This document shows positions 21,847 through 32,502 of a stretch of DNA of 64,000 nt, piece by piece. Each line of letters starts with the position of its first letter. The stretch's first letter is position 1. The DNA comes from Siphonodentalium dalli. Its lineage: Eukaryota > Mollusca > Scaphopoda > Gadilida > Siphonodentaliidae. A model generated the notes under the pieces. That model saw only the letters and a program-made list of their open reading frames with translations. It searched no databases and was not told the origin of the DNA. Position numbers and translations under genes: made by a program. The stretch spans positions 121,123,030 through 121,187,029 of the forward strand of contig CP136067.1 of assembly GCA_032622095.1 (NCBI GenBank), in the 5' to 3' direction.

Positions 21847-22243
21847 GCGATTTGCTAGAAATCCAATCGAACGCAACCTTATTTCGGATTTCGGAAGTTC
21901 TGTTAAAACAAGTTTATAGTATATTATTACGAATAAAACTGAAATTTTACTGTAGTAGATGTAAATGATGTAATAACAGACCAACAACAAGTAAGTGTTG
22001 CCTAACAAATGGAATAAATTAGATTTCTGACTGAATTTTCGTTAGATATGTCCCTATTTTCGTGGTAAATAATATAATTAGTCACGTGACAATTTGTTTG
22101 ACAACGAACAGACGACACATGTTTTGAATTGTGATCGTTTTGAAAAAAAGAGTTATTACATGTATTTCATTTGACATATTGTTGCCTACTCACTCATCTA
22201 TGTTCTAGTTGGGTTTCATTTCAGAAAGTGGTAATAATAGTAA

Positions 22244-22415
22244 TAACTTGATTTTGTCGGGCGTTATGGTTTATTAACGGCCCTCCAGAAATGATTAACA
22301 GCCCTCGGGCCATTAAAGGCCCTCGACTTCGTCTCGGGCCTTTAATGAACCCTCGGGCTGTTAATCATTTCTGGAGGGCCGTTAATAAACCATAACGCCC
22401 TCCAAAATCAAGTTA
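22244..22415. mobile_element. Palindromic MITE with GGGCGTTATGG arms
   Basis: A ~172-bp near-perfect inverted repeat. The left arm is 'taacttgattttg', then 'gggcgttatggtttattaac', then 'ggccctccagaaatg'; the right arm is the inverse, ending 'caaaatcaagtta'. The centre is at about 22325. It would form a very stable cruciform. Confidence 0.85.
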
Positions 22416-22522
22416 TTGGTATATTAACATGTCTGATGTCTGCTGCCATAGTATCGTCCATCTACTGGCGCTGGTTAACTGCTTATCTTTTTAAGACTGG
22501 TTGGTCTTTCCCCGCCACTGCA

Positions 22523-22739
22523 TACAGTAATGCCCTAAGTAATCGACCCCTTAACCACAGCAGAATTATGGGTAACTTTTCAGGATTTGGTCGGAAATAT
22601 GGCTTGTTGCCATTCATCGGAAAGCTCTCACTGAGAGCTTTCCGATGAATGGCAACAAGCCATATTTCCGACTAAATCCTGAAAAGTTACCCATAATTCT
22701 GCTGTGGTTAAGGGGTCGATTATTTAGGGCATTACTGTA
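22523..22739. mobile_element. Family Y palindrome, complete copy
   Basis: Starts TACAGTAATGCCCTAAGTAA and ends with its inverse, with the centre at 'agctctcactgagagct'. It is 217 bp. TA at both outer edges and the CAGT start fit a Tc1/mariner-pogo type non-autonomous element. Confidence 0.9.
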
Positions 22740-23690
22740 TATCTGGGATAAGGGGAGTCACACTTAACATCTATAATTATCTTTTGCACGATACTGTATT
22801 GCTTTTCAAGGACATGGAATAATTATTTACTGAGATGTTCAGAATAAACATGTACATGTACAAATCTTCAAACAAACAAAATTTCAATATCACATCGTAT
22901 ATATAAGTTCATTACTTACCATGCATGTATAAGTGTTGAACTAGTATTCATTTACCATTAAAATACAAGGTTAAATTACCATCAAAAGAAAACTATTAGG
23001 TCCATGCTCATGGTTTTGGGCACTAAAGTTCTCAGATAAACAAAACTGGCAATATGTTACCAAGGTTCCTTGAAACTGGTATTTTGATACCCAGGTTTTG
23101 CTTATATACATTCATGCATATATTCAATCTCACCCCTGATTCGAATCAAGATTTGATTGTAAACACCTGATCTGCATTGCCGTATTAATTTAACCACTCA
23201 AAACACTAAATATTCGTTTTATTATATGCGTTTCCAAGGTTTACCATTACAACGATAAATATCTCACAATCACCTTCAATCGATGTACCAAAGCCAAGAG
23301 TTAATCGCTACCTTTCCTGTTCACTTCACCATCCGCAGAATAGAGAAATATAGCTCCCGTATTCTACTGTTTATTTCCCCAATAATTCTGTCGAAATTAA
23401 AGATAAAATATTGAAATTGTGCTGTAGCACATTAGTACATATGCAAGTGAATCGCGAGATAATGTGAAAATGATAACTTGTATATCCCCTTCTTGGGGAT
23501 ATCAAAATTTATTTAACAGCGAATTTTGATAAATCAACAAATATTGAGCATATGATAAAAGTTTTTAATGCAATTGCCAATTATCACCCTATTTTGATCT
23601 TGGACTTGGATGTAACAAAATGTCGCATAAATTCATGCTTCAATATTAAAGATGCATTGGCCGAATTAACGCTAGTAAAATTACTATTTC
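22740..23690. other. Upstream flank of DENND3, no gene seen
   Basis: AT-rich sequence with no recognised repeat family. It lies 0.6-1.5 kb upstream of the proposed DENND3 start exon and may include upstream UTR exons or promoter sequence. No TATA or initiator element can be singled out. Confidence 0.35.
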
Positions 23691-23696
23691 TTTGGT

Positions 23697-24910
23697 TTCG
23701 GGGGTAAAAAATATTTGATTCGATTTGAGGTACACATCCATCAAAGCTCAGAGTGATCAGATATAAATTTTTGAAGTTTGTTATTTCTGTTGCCCAGAAA
23801 AACATCATCAAACCAAATCAAGTGGTAATACGGCCAAATTTTGTGATACTCAAGTGATAATACGGCCATATTTCGTTGATAAATAACACGTTTTGGGAAA
23901 TTTGATACCATACATGTAGTTGACAGTGGTGAGCATTATTTTGTTGCAATTAATCGATTCTGATAACTAAAGCATATTTTGAAGAATGTTGTTGTTGTGG
24001 TATCTTGATGATATGGGGACGGTCTGATTGGATTGAGTACCTTTAACTTCAATAATGTTTTTGAGAATCTGATTTCTGATGGCATATAATACAGAACATA
24101 TTTAATATAATGCAATATTGTGTTTCAATCATTATGTGGGCCTTCAACTTAATGTATGCAATGATACACCATTTTCAATCTAGTTCTCTTTGACCATTTC
24201 AGGTGGTGCATGGGTATGATGTGTGAACAAGGCACATATTTCACCTGATATATATGCTCCAGTCGACCAGAAAATAGGAAATGGCTCAAGACGCCAAAGA
24301 ATCAAAATACAAACTCAACAACAGTTGTATTGATGTGTCGCTAATAGTTGGCGTGAGTGAAGACACGGGGCTGATTTGCAAGGAAAAGGATTTTCTTGTA
24401 AGTAGATACAAGAATACTAATGTTCAAGAATGTTTTTGCAGAGCCTTGCTGTCAAAAATATTAAAGATACTCAATCCGAATAAACACCCCTAAATTACAT
24501 TTTTTTTTAGCTTCGGGGGTAAAAAATATTTGAATTGAGTCGAGGAACCCACCCATCAAAGCTTGATCAGATATCAATTTTTGAAGTTTGTTATTTCATG
24601 GTATGGCCAAGAAACACGCCATCAAATGGATGGTCTCAGTCAAAATTGAGGATGAAGATGGATATCTCTAAAAACAAGTGGTAACACAGCCAAATTTCGT
24701 GAATACTCAAGTGATAATATGGCGATATTTCGTTGAACAAAATGTTGATTAATAACACGTTTTGGGAAATTTGATACCATAGTTGACAGTGGTTAGCATT
24801 ATTTTGTTGCAATTAATCGATTCCGATAACCAAAGTGTATTTTGAAGAAATGTTGTTGTTGTATTTTGATGATAATGGGGACACTCTGATCGGATTGATA
24901 AATACCTTAA
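23697..24910. repeat. Direct duplication flanking DENND3 exon 1
   Basis: About 390 bp at 23697-24090 reappear, diverged, at 24513-24910. Shared blocks include 'gggggtaaaaaatatttga', 'tttttgaagtttgttatttc', 'acacgttttgggaaatttga' and 'gcattattttgttgcaatta'. The second copy carries an extra ~60 bp near 24620-24670. The DENND3 start exon lies between the copies. Confidence 0.8.
24281..24397 (+). CDS. DENND3: DENND3 exon 1 (start of uDENN)
   Basis: ATG at 24281 in a good context (gaaATGg) opens 39 codons, ending in a perfect donor CTT|GTAAGT at phase 0. The sequence NNSCIDVSLIVGVSEDTGL fits the first uDENN strand of DENN proteins, where a short leader is followed by (D/E)xxxVVGxxE. The next exon (27242) is also phase 0. 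A good acceptor 'ctctttgaccatttcag' at ~24203 suggests that this exon has a 5' UTR part and that transcription starts upstream. An upstream ATG (ATGGGTATGATG, ~24213) opens a short frame that stops before the main ATG. This is the least certain exon of the gene. Confidence 0.65.
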
Positions 24911-24959
24911 TTTTGACAAAAAATTGGACCTATTATGTATTGAGATATTATTTGTGAAC

Positions 24960-26660
24960 CGATTCCATGCCTCAATTCGGTTAGTGGGTTGAGGTTGGGT
25001 TGAGTATCATTTTTGTTTGACACCAAAACAAACCCTCCAAATGGGATATTGCATTGAGAAATGACCCGTTCCAATCCACACTATTCTAAATCCTCTTCAG
25101 CAGTTTGTCACTTTGTTCCATGTCCCATCCCGTTCAGCATGAAATATGATTACGTTAGGATAGGGACCTGCGATTCGATGTCGATATCGGGCACCCAATT
25201 CGAGATCGACACCGAATCGGTCCACTGATTCGGATATTTTCGTATCGGTGTTACTTTGGTGTATTCTCGTTATTTGTGTCTAGATGACATGCCAAATGAC
25301 CTGAAATCACAAAAATTGAAGCACAAGGTTGACAAGTTAGCCAACGTATGTAATGTAATGTATGCCATTTAGAATAGATGTGCATTATGAAAATTATGTG
25401 CTTCGATCGCAACCCATGACAGTGATCATTCAACGCATATATATGTAATCTGTATCACACTATATAAATTGTCTACACAGTGCGTGAACCCCAGATGCGA
25501 AACTCAGTTGATTACCTTATGTTTAGAACTTCAGATATCCAATTCAGATTATATGAATAAAATTCAATGTCAGCCCCGGTTATGCACAAAAAATATAGAT
25601 AGAATGAACAGAAACCTTAGAACAATCGGCCTATTACATTCTTAAATTACGTCATTATGTATGACCAGTTATCTGCGACACTGCTGGCAGAATTCCTAGA
25701 AATTTCCTGCTTTCATTTTCCGTTTCCCTGGAAATCAAGCGTGTTGCACCATCTGTTGAATCTTATTGATAACATTTAACACTTGTAATTTTTATGTCTG
25801 TTTTCTGGGACCACCTCTGTGAAGACAACTACTGTGAATATGTGATGTAGGTGTGTGATCTATTGTGGGGTGAAAAGTTTAACAGATAACTACCATTGGT
25901 ATCGGACTACACCAATTGTATAGCTGAACGGTGTACCCATCCAGTGTGTCAAATCTTTATTATCTTTATTAAATAATGTAGACCATTGACTTCCATTCCA
26001 AGGGGTTTGTAATACGTTGATTGGACTGTCTTTAAGTTTCTTACTGTCACTACTGGTGTCATGTTCACCATGACACATCTAGACAACGAAATAAACACTG
26101 GTAAACAATGCCAATCACTAGCTGATTCGATTCGAGATTTGATTCGATGTCGATATCAGAAAGGAGATTCGATATCGAGATTCGATTCGATGCAAAATCC
26201 CCGATTCCCAGATCCCTATGTTAGGAAGGAACTACTCTCCAAGATGCCTCGAAAATATACTATATCCGGCGTGATGTTTTCCATCGCTCCATGCCGATTC
26301 TTACTGTGGAAGAATGTTATAAAAATTACGTATATATATATATACCTTTTGTCAATATAAATTAGAGCTACCGGGTATTATGTATAGAGATTTTGTGCTT
26401 GAACCGTTTCCGTCTCCTCCTAGCAATACCCCTTTAAGCTGCAAGTACATCCCTACAATTTGAACTTGGTCTTCAATTCGGTTAGTGCATTGATGTTGTG
26501 GTGAGTATCATTTTTGTTTGACACCAAAATGAACCCTCCACATGGGATATTTATTCGAGAAATGGCCGGTTCCACGCAATTCTAAATCCTGTTCAGAGCG
26601 GTTTGACACTTTCTTTCATGTCCCATCCCATGCAGCACGAAACATGATTATGTTAGATAT
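24960..26660. repeat. ~190-bp direct duplication on both sides of the hAT element
   Basis: 24960-25150 and 26470-26655 share 'ttgagtatcatttttgtttg' or a near variant, then 'acaccaaaa.gaaccctcc', 'tctaaatcct.ttcag', and 'catgtcccatccc.t.cagca'. They end in 'atgattacgttagga' and 'atgattatgttaga' respectively. The hAT element at 25161 inserted at the end of the first copy. Confidence 0.75.
25161..26218. mobile_element. hAT-like element with 7/8 target duplication
   Basis: Inverted ends TAGGGACCTGCGATTCGAT (25161) and the inverse of TAGGGATCTGGGAATCGGGG (26218). The flanks are cgttagga and tgttagga, an 8-bp duplication with one mismatch. GATTCGAT-type subterminal repeats occur at both ends, as in 50711-52506. 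No BED finger or hATC dimerisation sequence was found in the 1.06 kb, so it is non-autonomous. It lies in DENND3 intron 1. Confidence 0.85.
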
Positions 26661-26759
26661 GAATGAAAAATATACATTGGAATGGTCTATCATTCATTTG
26701 GAGGGATGTTCAGGTAATATAAGCAGAAAACAGACTGGTAACTGATAATACAAGTGCTG

Positions 26760-26910
26760 AAGGATTCATACTCATTGTGCATTCTCTTATATATGCAAGT
26801 TTCCCACAGGAAGCCTCACATACATTTGTATATAAGAGAATGTTCTGGCTGTCAAGGTAAATATTGTTAGGCCAATGCATTCTGTTTCTCATAGGGAGCC
26901 TCACATAAAT
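26760..26910. mobile_element. Family V hairpin pieces
   Basis: Contains 'gcattctcttatatatgcaa' and its inverse 'tatataagagaatg', then 'ggtaaatattgttaggccaatgc'. These are the internal parts of the TTAA-bounded V palindromes at 28437-28688 and 40168-40664. The TTAA ends are missing. Confidence 0.6.
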
Positions 26911-26914
26911 AAGA

Positions 26915-27119
26915 TACAGTAATGCCCAAAGTAATTGACCACTTAACCACAGCAGAATTATGGGTAATTTTTCAGGATTTAGTCGGAAATATGACTTGTT
27001 GCCATTCATCGGAAAGCTCTCGGGGCTAATGTATCACATTATTATAATCAATAAATTTGAAAAATGATCAAGGAAATATGAGTTGATACAAAAATCGGAC
27101 TTGGCACTGAAAGGGTTAA
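26915..27119. mobile_element. Chimera: half family Y joined to half piggyBac-type MITE
   Basis: 26915-27023 is the left half of a Y palindrome, stopping at its centre ('ggaaagctctcgg'). It continues at once with the right half of the TTAA MITE seen complete at 41562-41745, starting at that element's centre ('aatgtatcacattattataa') and ending 'cactgaaagggttaa'. The other half of each palindrome is absent. Confidence 0.85.
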
Positions 27120-27241
27120 TAACATGCAATTTTTATATTTGTTTCGACCAACTGACCCAGCTTTTAGGGGAAAAAATCTGCCAACTAAGTGTTTATAAAT
27201 AAAAGTCCTTATGATATTATATTGCATTGTCTTCATCTCAG

Positions 27242-27713
27242 AATTCAACAGAAAGCATTGGCGACGATGTCTTTGACCTGCAGTATGAAGCGGCTGTTCT
27301 CGCAGCAGTCTCCGCTGAGAATGCCGTCTACTTTTTCCCGTCTGTTCGTGAAGATCTGACCTATCCACCATCATCTCAATCAGTTAACAACATTATGCCG
27401 ACTGTTCATGAAGCAACGAGGGATTTTCTAAATCCACGTGGGTCGTTATCCATTGCACGCAGCTCACTTGGTGGTATCAGCCCAGAGCTTAACCTAAATG
27501 AAAGGACGATATATAATCGAACTGCTCCTGCTAAGCCCGAAATGAAGAGCGCATTTGGAGCCAGCAAGAAAAATCGCAGCTACTCGATAAGTCCAGCTCT
27601 GATTTCAAGGACGCAGACAAAATCGCGAGGCAGACGGAAAGCAACAGCACCTATACCGAATCTCCCGCTAGCAGAGGATATCATGCGGTCTATTAATGTC
27701 TTCTGCTATCCTG
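27242..27713 (+). CDS. DENND3: DENND3 exon 2 (uDENN, variable insert)
   Basis: Acceptor TTGTCTTCATCTCAG, phase 0; donor CCTG|GTGAGT, phase 1 (472 bp). It encodes 157 residues (about 40-196 of the protein). The start DDVFDLQYEAAVLAAVSAEN and FFPSVRED are followed by a basic, low-complexity segment (RTQTKSRGRRKATAPIPNLP) and LAEDIMRSINVFCYP. Vertebrate DENND3 has a similar basic insert (KRRSFRKRRERPNKE-like) before its CFPGG segment, so the order agrees. The last 58 bases and the donor are copied downstream at 28139-28201 (separate entry). Confidence 0.8.
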
Positions 27714-28138
27714 GTGAGTCTGCTATTCAATAATTAAACCCTTTCTTTTATAAATTGATTCTCCAACACCATTATAAAAGTATACATTGGAATGGTCCAT
27801 TATTTATCTGGAGGGGTATTCAGGAAATACAAGCAGACGAATGAGGAAACTAGTCAGTCAATGAATATTTAGTAAAGAAAAGGGTTTATACATAATATTA
27901 ACCCTTTCATGACAGGAGCTACCGCAGCATTAAAGATCCTGTGCCAGTTCTTTATCTTATATTTATTCGAGTCTCCCATAGGAAGCCTCCCATATATTAG
28001 AGAATGCACTGGCTTACAAGATCAAGGTAAATATTGTTAGGCCAATGTATTCTCTTATATATGCGAGGCTCCCTATGGGAGACTCGCATATATAACAGAA
28101 TGCATTGGCACAGGGTTTTCGCAAAATTTCGGGAATCT

Positions 28139-28195
28139 GCCATCTCCCGCTATCGGAGGATATCATGCGGTCTATTAATGTCCTCTGCTATCCTG
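28139..28195 (+). pseudogene. Duplicated fragment of DENND3 exon 2 with intact donor
   Basis: Matches the last 57 bases of exon 2 with a few substitutions (for example 'tatcgg' for 'tagcag' and 'gtcctc' for 'gtcttc') and keeps the donor CCTG|GTGAGTG at 28196. No acceptor AG with a pyrimidine tract lies just upstream, so it is unlikely to be a free-standing exon. It could only act as an alternative donor for a longer exon 2, and the genuine exon's frame meets TAA shortly after 27713. Confidence 0.75.
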
Positions 28196-28436
28196 GTGAG
28201 TGAGCTATCGTCTCAAATGTTTACTATTACATTTCAATTATTAACCCTTTCTTTAATAAATGGATTCTCCCACCCCATTATAAAATTATACATTGGAATG
28301 GTCCATTATTTATCTGGAGGGGTGTTCAGGAAATACAAGCAGACGAATGACAGGCGAACAGATATTACAAGTGCACAGTCCTGAGGGAACTAGTCAGTCA
28401 ATGAATATTTAGTAAAGAAAGGGTTAATACATAATA

Positions 28437-28688
28437 TTAACCCGTTCATGACAGGAGCTGTGCCAGCGCAGCATTAAAGATCCTGTGCCAGTTCATTCTC
28501 TTATATTTATTCGAGCCTCGCATATATTAGAGAATGCACTGGCTTACAAGATCAAGGCTAAATATTGTGAGGCAAATGTATTGTGGTATATATCCGAGGC
28601 TCCCTATGTGAGAATCGCATATATAAGAGAATGCATTGGCACAGGGTTTTTGCAAAATTTCAGGAAGCTCCAGTCATTGAAGGGTTAA
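28437..28688. mobile_element. Family V palindrome, complete, TTAA-bounded
   Basis: TTAACCCGTTCATGACAGGAG at 28437 (first 20 bases) is mirrored by the inverse at the right end, ending 'gaagggttaa'. The arms hold 'attctcttatat' hairpins and 'aagatcctgtgccag'/'ggcacaggg'. TTAA at both ends suggests piggyBac-type mobilisation. Confidence 0.75.
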
Positions 28689-28873
28689 ATATTTTCATCA
28701 TCCATTAGGTAGTGCTCAGACGAAACTGTTACTTCCGTTTCATTGGTCCATATGTTGCGATTACACAATCCGTTGTCAGATGCAGTATGTTAAACCGATC
28801 TCACGGGTCTTCCAATTAATAAATTCAGCTGATAAGTTCGAGATTGGAATAAATGCAATATTTCAAATCAAGA

Positions 28874-29090
28874 TACAGTAATGCTCTAATTAATCGACTT
28901 CTTAACCACAGCAGAATTATGGGTAACTTTTCAGGTTTTAGTCGGAAATATGGCTTGTTGCCATTCATCGGAAAGCTCTCGCCGAGAGCTTTCCGATGAA
29001 TGGCAACAAGCCATATTTCCGACTAAAACCTGAAAAGTTACCCATAATTCTGCTGTGGTTAAGAAGTCGATTAATTAGAGCATTACTGTA
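28874..29090. mobile_element. Family Y palindrome, complete copy
   Basis: 217 bp, TACAGTAATGCTCTAATTAA to its inverse, centre 'agctctcgccgagagct'. The arms pair almost perfectly, and the same substitutions appear in both arms (for example 'ctctaattaatcgacttc'), so the arms have been kept alike. Confidence 0.9.
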
Positions 29091-30160
29091 TCTGTAATAA
29101 ATAAAAGTCGATTTTCCTTCTCTTCAGATATACATGTAGTCACCATCTTGTTATCAATTGAAAATAAGAAATTCCGTGACACAAGAGCTTTATTACCATA
29201 TACAGCATGCGTTATGTCTTACGTTGCATTTAAAATAGAATCTCTCCATTGTGTGCATTAATGGATACAACGTAACGATCCAATTTCAATGCATTGCACG
29301 CAACGGAAAATATGGTATGTGGAGAGAATAGTGAAGTTGCCAACTTCAGTCGCTGTCAGCTACCAACGCGCAAATGATGTATGTGGTCGCTAGACGTTCT
29401 TGCATATCGATCATCTACCCCACACTAAAAGGTCTGGCAACAGCCTCAATCAGATTACTGTATATAGCTAACAGTGACTGGCTTTTGAGGCCAGGAAATT
29501 ATAAACCTGTACATGTCTAATGAATAAAATATGTTATCCCATTTGAGGAGATCGCCCAGGGCCTTGTTTGGATATTATAGCTATAATTTAATATTGTCCA
29601 TTTTGTCATGATATTCTGTCGGTATATGCATGGATGATGGACGTGGTTGGCCAGTCGGTCGAGGCTACACGGAAATTTTCTGACATAATATCCATAACAG
29701 TCTTCGTAAAATGATTCCTTGTATGGGTAGACTTGATTGTTGGAATGGATAATTGACACAGAATGATCCGACACTCGATTCTACCATTTTGGCAACAATG
29801 TGTGTGTGTGAAGAAATGTTGATGATTGCCTTATGCTTGAACTATCACCTATCGATACTAAGTACCGGTATATTAAATTTCCAAATGTGCATTAATGTGA
29901 CAACCAAGATCATGATACATTGGGATCGTGATAAATTTGAACTAGAATTCAAACAATAAATCTACTTGTGCTACAGCCATATTAGCCTATTTTTTATTAC
30001 TACAATTGTGTATGGAATTAGTTTGTCTCATAAACGAGTATCGTTTAAGGTCTATCTGTACCATCACACTCTCGCTGAGTGAGGTGGATATAAAATGATT
30101 GCTGGAAATGACTCACACAAGCCTACACGCTTGATGTCGACTCTGATCTACGATGAAAGG
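29091..30160. other. DENND3 intron 2, no gene seen
   Basis: AT-rich, apparently single-copy sequence between two Y palindromes. No exon or repeat is recognised. Confidence 0.35.
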
Positions 30161-30369
30161 TACATGCCCTAAATAATCGACTCCTTAACCACAGCAGAAT
30201 TATGGGTAATTTTTCAGAATTTAGTCGGAAATATGGCTTGTTGCCATTCATATGAAAGCTCTCAGTGAGAGCTTTCCGATGAATGGCAACAAGCCATATT
30301 TCCGACTAAATCCTGAAAAATTACCCATAATTCTGCTGTGGTTAAGGAGTCGATTATTTAGGGCATTAC
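30161..30369. mobile_element. Family Y palindrome, near-complete
   Basis: 'Tacatgccctaaataatcga' to 'ttatttagggcattaca' with full inner arms and centre 'gctctcagtgagagc'. The left terminal CAGTA is altered. Confidence 0.85.
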
Positions 30370-31560
30370 ACTATACTAATATTGTTGTACTTATTATTGT
30401 TGTATTGATCATGTAATAAATACTGTTTAAACTAAGGTCTGTCTGATAACATTGGATTGCTTATCAAGTGAAGATATAAATGTATGAAGCCCTTCATACA
30501 ATAGCCTCCCAACGTTCGTTTACATTGTAGCTGAAGTTAATCTACATGTATATATATGACACTTGGTTGGGGTAGATTACCATGATGCATGATATATACA
30601 ATGCATGGGATTGAGCACAACCAGACTGATCCGGTAACTCATAGTCGAACAGGATTATAACAGTTTCAGGTATTAGGCTATAATTGGTTCGGCCTATATA
30701 ATATTATCTAAAAGATGCCATCATATAGTGAACCACGACCACCTCCATAGTGAAGCATGCTAATTCAACTTCCTTCTTTTTTGAGTTTTCTTTGGTTCAT
30801 AATAACATTCTAAACAGAATCAATATGGCACTTTATGAGCTTTTATTAACTCCAACTATGACTTCACATTGTGCAGTAAGAAGTTAGTTGAATATGTTGC
30901 CCCATAATGTCATTCAGTATTCAGAACCTGGATTCCAGAGTATATTGGACATAATAAATCAAACTGATAACATGACACCAGAATACCCATCACAAACAAA
31001 TGGATTCTTCACCCGTTTCCCAGTGTGGTCATGTAGTTTGTCAGACACGTGGGAATTAGTAATATAATAAGAATTGTCTTCCTGTCTGCGGCTCGCATCT
31101 AATTCACTTACCATTCAGATATTTTCATGCAGGTTGACTATGCAGCGCAGTTATCACATATTAATGTCCTCAGTCATTTCCTGTTGATTTCGATACACTT
31201 CAATATAATCATTCATCAAGTACGACTGGCAGCACAATCATAACCAATGTCAATTACTACTTTCCTGTTGAAATGAAGTACACACGCAATGCATTTTCGG
31301 TAGTTTCTGAGAACTACTATTGATGAATTTTCTGAAAAAGTATCATCTTAAGAAATATGCACATAATCCATCCATTCTTATGACAACCCTACAGTATATC
31401 TGAACTGAATTGACAATGACATTATCTTTGTGACGTCATAATTTCCTCTGGTTGCGGATCCATGAAGTTTAACAAACATTTTCTGACAAAGTCAGTGACA
31501 CCCTATCATAATATCATAGTCTCTATATTAGTTCAAAAAATTTCCTCAGAAGTACATAAC
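30370..31560. other. DENND3 intron 2, no gene seen
   Basis: AT-rich sequence without a recognised repeat family or exon. Confidence 0.35.
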
Positions 31561-31777
31561 CCTTACCGAAATCATTAGCCATCTGTTAGCCATTCTTTAG
31601 CACTCGGAAGAGAAGGAATGATGGCTTACTGATGGCTAGCAGTTTTCAGAGGATATGGATGGCTAATGCAAAATTTAGCCATCGAGGCTAGATGATGGCT
31701 TATTAGCCATCGCTTAGCCCTCCTATAGGCCGAAATATTTAAATGAGCTAAGCCATCGCTTAGCCCTCGATGGATGG

Positions 31778-31975
31778 ATGGCTAGTAGGCCGATGGCTAG
31801 TACACTACTGATGGCTTGTAAGCTGATGGCTAGTAGGCCGATGGCTAGTAAGCCGATGGCTAGTAGGCCGATGGCTAGTAGGACGATGGCTAGTAGGCCG
31901 ATGGCTAGTAGGCCGATGGCTAGTAAGCCAATGGCTAGTAGGCCATGGCTAGTAAGCCATCGGATTGTTAGCCCT
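31778..31975 (+). repeat. 15-bp minisatellite 'atggctagtaggccg'
   Basis: About 13 copies of ATGGCTAGTAGGCCG with minor changes (aag/agg, ccg/cca). It reads MASRP repeats on the plus strand only because the period is a multiple of three. The unit grew from the GATGGCTA subterminal repeat of the surrounding element. Confidence 0.85.
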
Positions 31976-32306
31976 GGACATTTAGTGATGGCTATGTTAT
32001 ATAACTTGCTTCAGGAGGAATAACTCTTTGGCATCATCTATTTGAGAATGAATTATCTTTAAAATAATATGTTATATCATAAAAATAATTTTTAACAACA
32101 TATTTAACAATGTCCATTATTTTTGTTATCTTTTGCCAAGTTTTCATCATAAATAAAGTGGAAACGATTTGCAATTGTATCACTGGACACACGGACTGCA
32201 TGGTATCTGGAATCATGCAACATCTTCACATTAGGCTGGGCCAGCCAAAGATTTCTGCAGATTTTTGTCAAAATTCAAAAGAAAATAGTCTGGTCAAGAT
32301 AGATCT

Positions 32307-32502
32307 TTAACCCTTCCAATATGAGAACTATATATGCTGGTGCAGCATTAAAGAACCTGGTTCCAGCTGAATTCTCTTATATAAATGCGAGTTTCCCATC
32401 TATAGGGATCAAGCCTTGCATATATAAGAGAATTTACTGGCTAGAATTGCATTGGTATAGGATTTTCAAAAATTTTCAAGAAGCTCCCATCGGAATGGTT
32501 AA
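32307..32502. mobile_element. Family V palindrome, TTAA-bounded
   Basis: TTAACCCTTCCAATATGAG to the inverse-type end 'ggaatggttaa', with the internal 'tatataagagaatt' hairpin. It is nested in the element at 31562-33297. Confidence 0.7.

Larger units (their letters stand above)
27656..28690 (+). repeat. ~490-bp tandem duplication that includes the end of DENND3 exon 2
   Basis: 27656-28138 and 28139-28690 are diverged direct copies. Each has, in order: the last bases of exon 2 ('ggatatcatgcggtctatta'), the donor GGTGAGT, W-type repeat ('tacattggaatggtccatta'), 'actagtcagtcaatgaatat', and a TTAA-started family V palindrome. In the first copy the V palindrome is cut short at its right end exactly where the second copy begins. 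Confidence 0.85.

Noticed and set aside
31778-32023. MASRP-repeat protein
   Set aside because: Product of the 15-bp minisatellite; no start context, splice sites or conserved domain.
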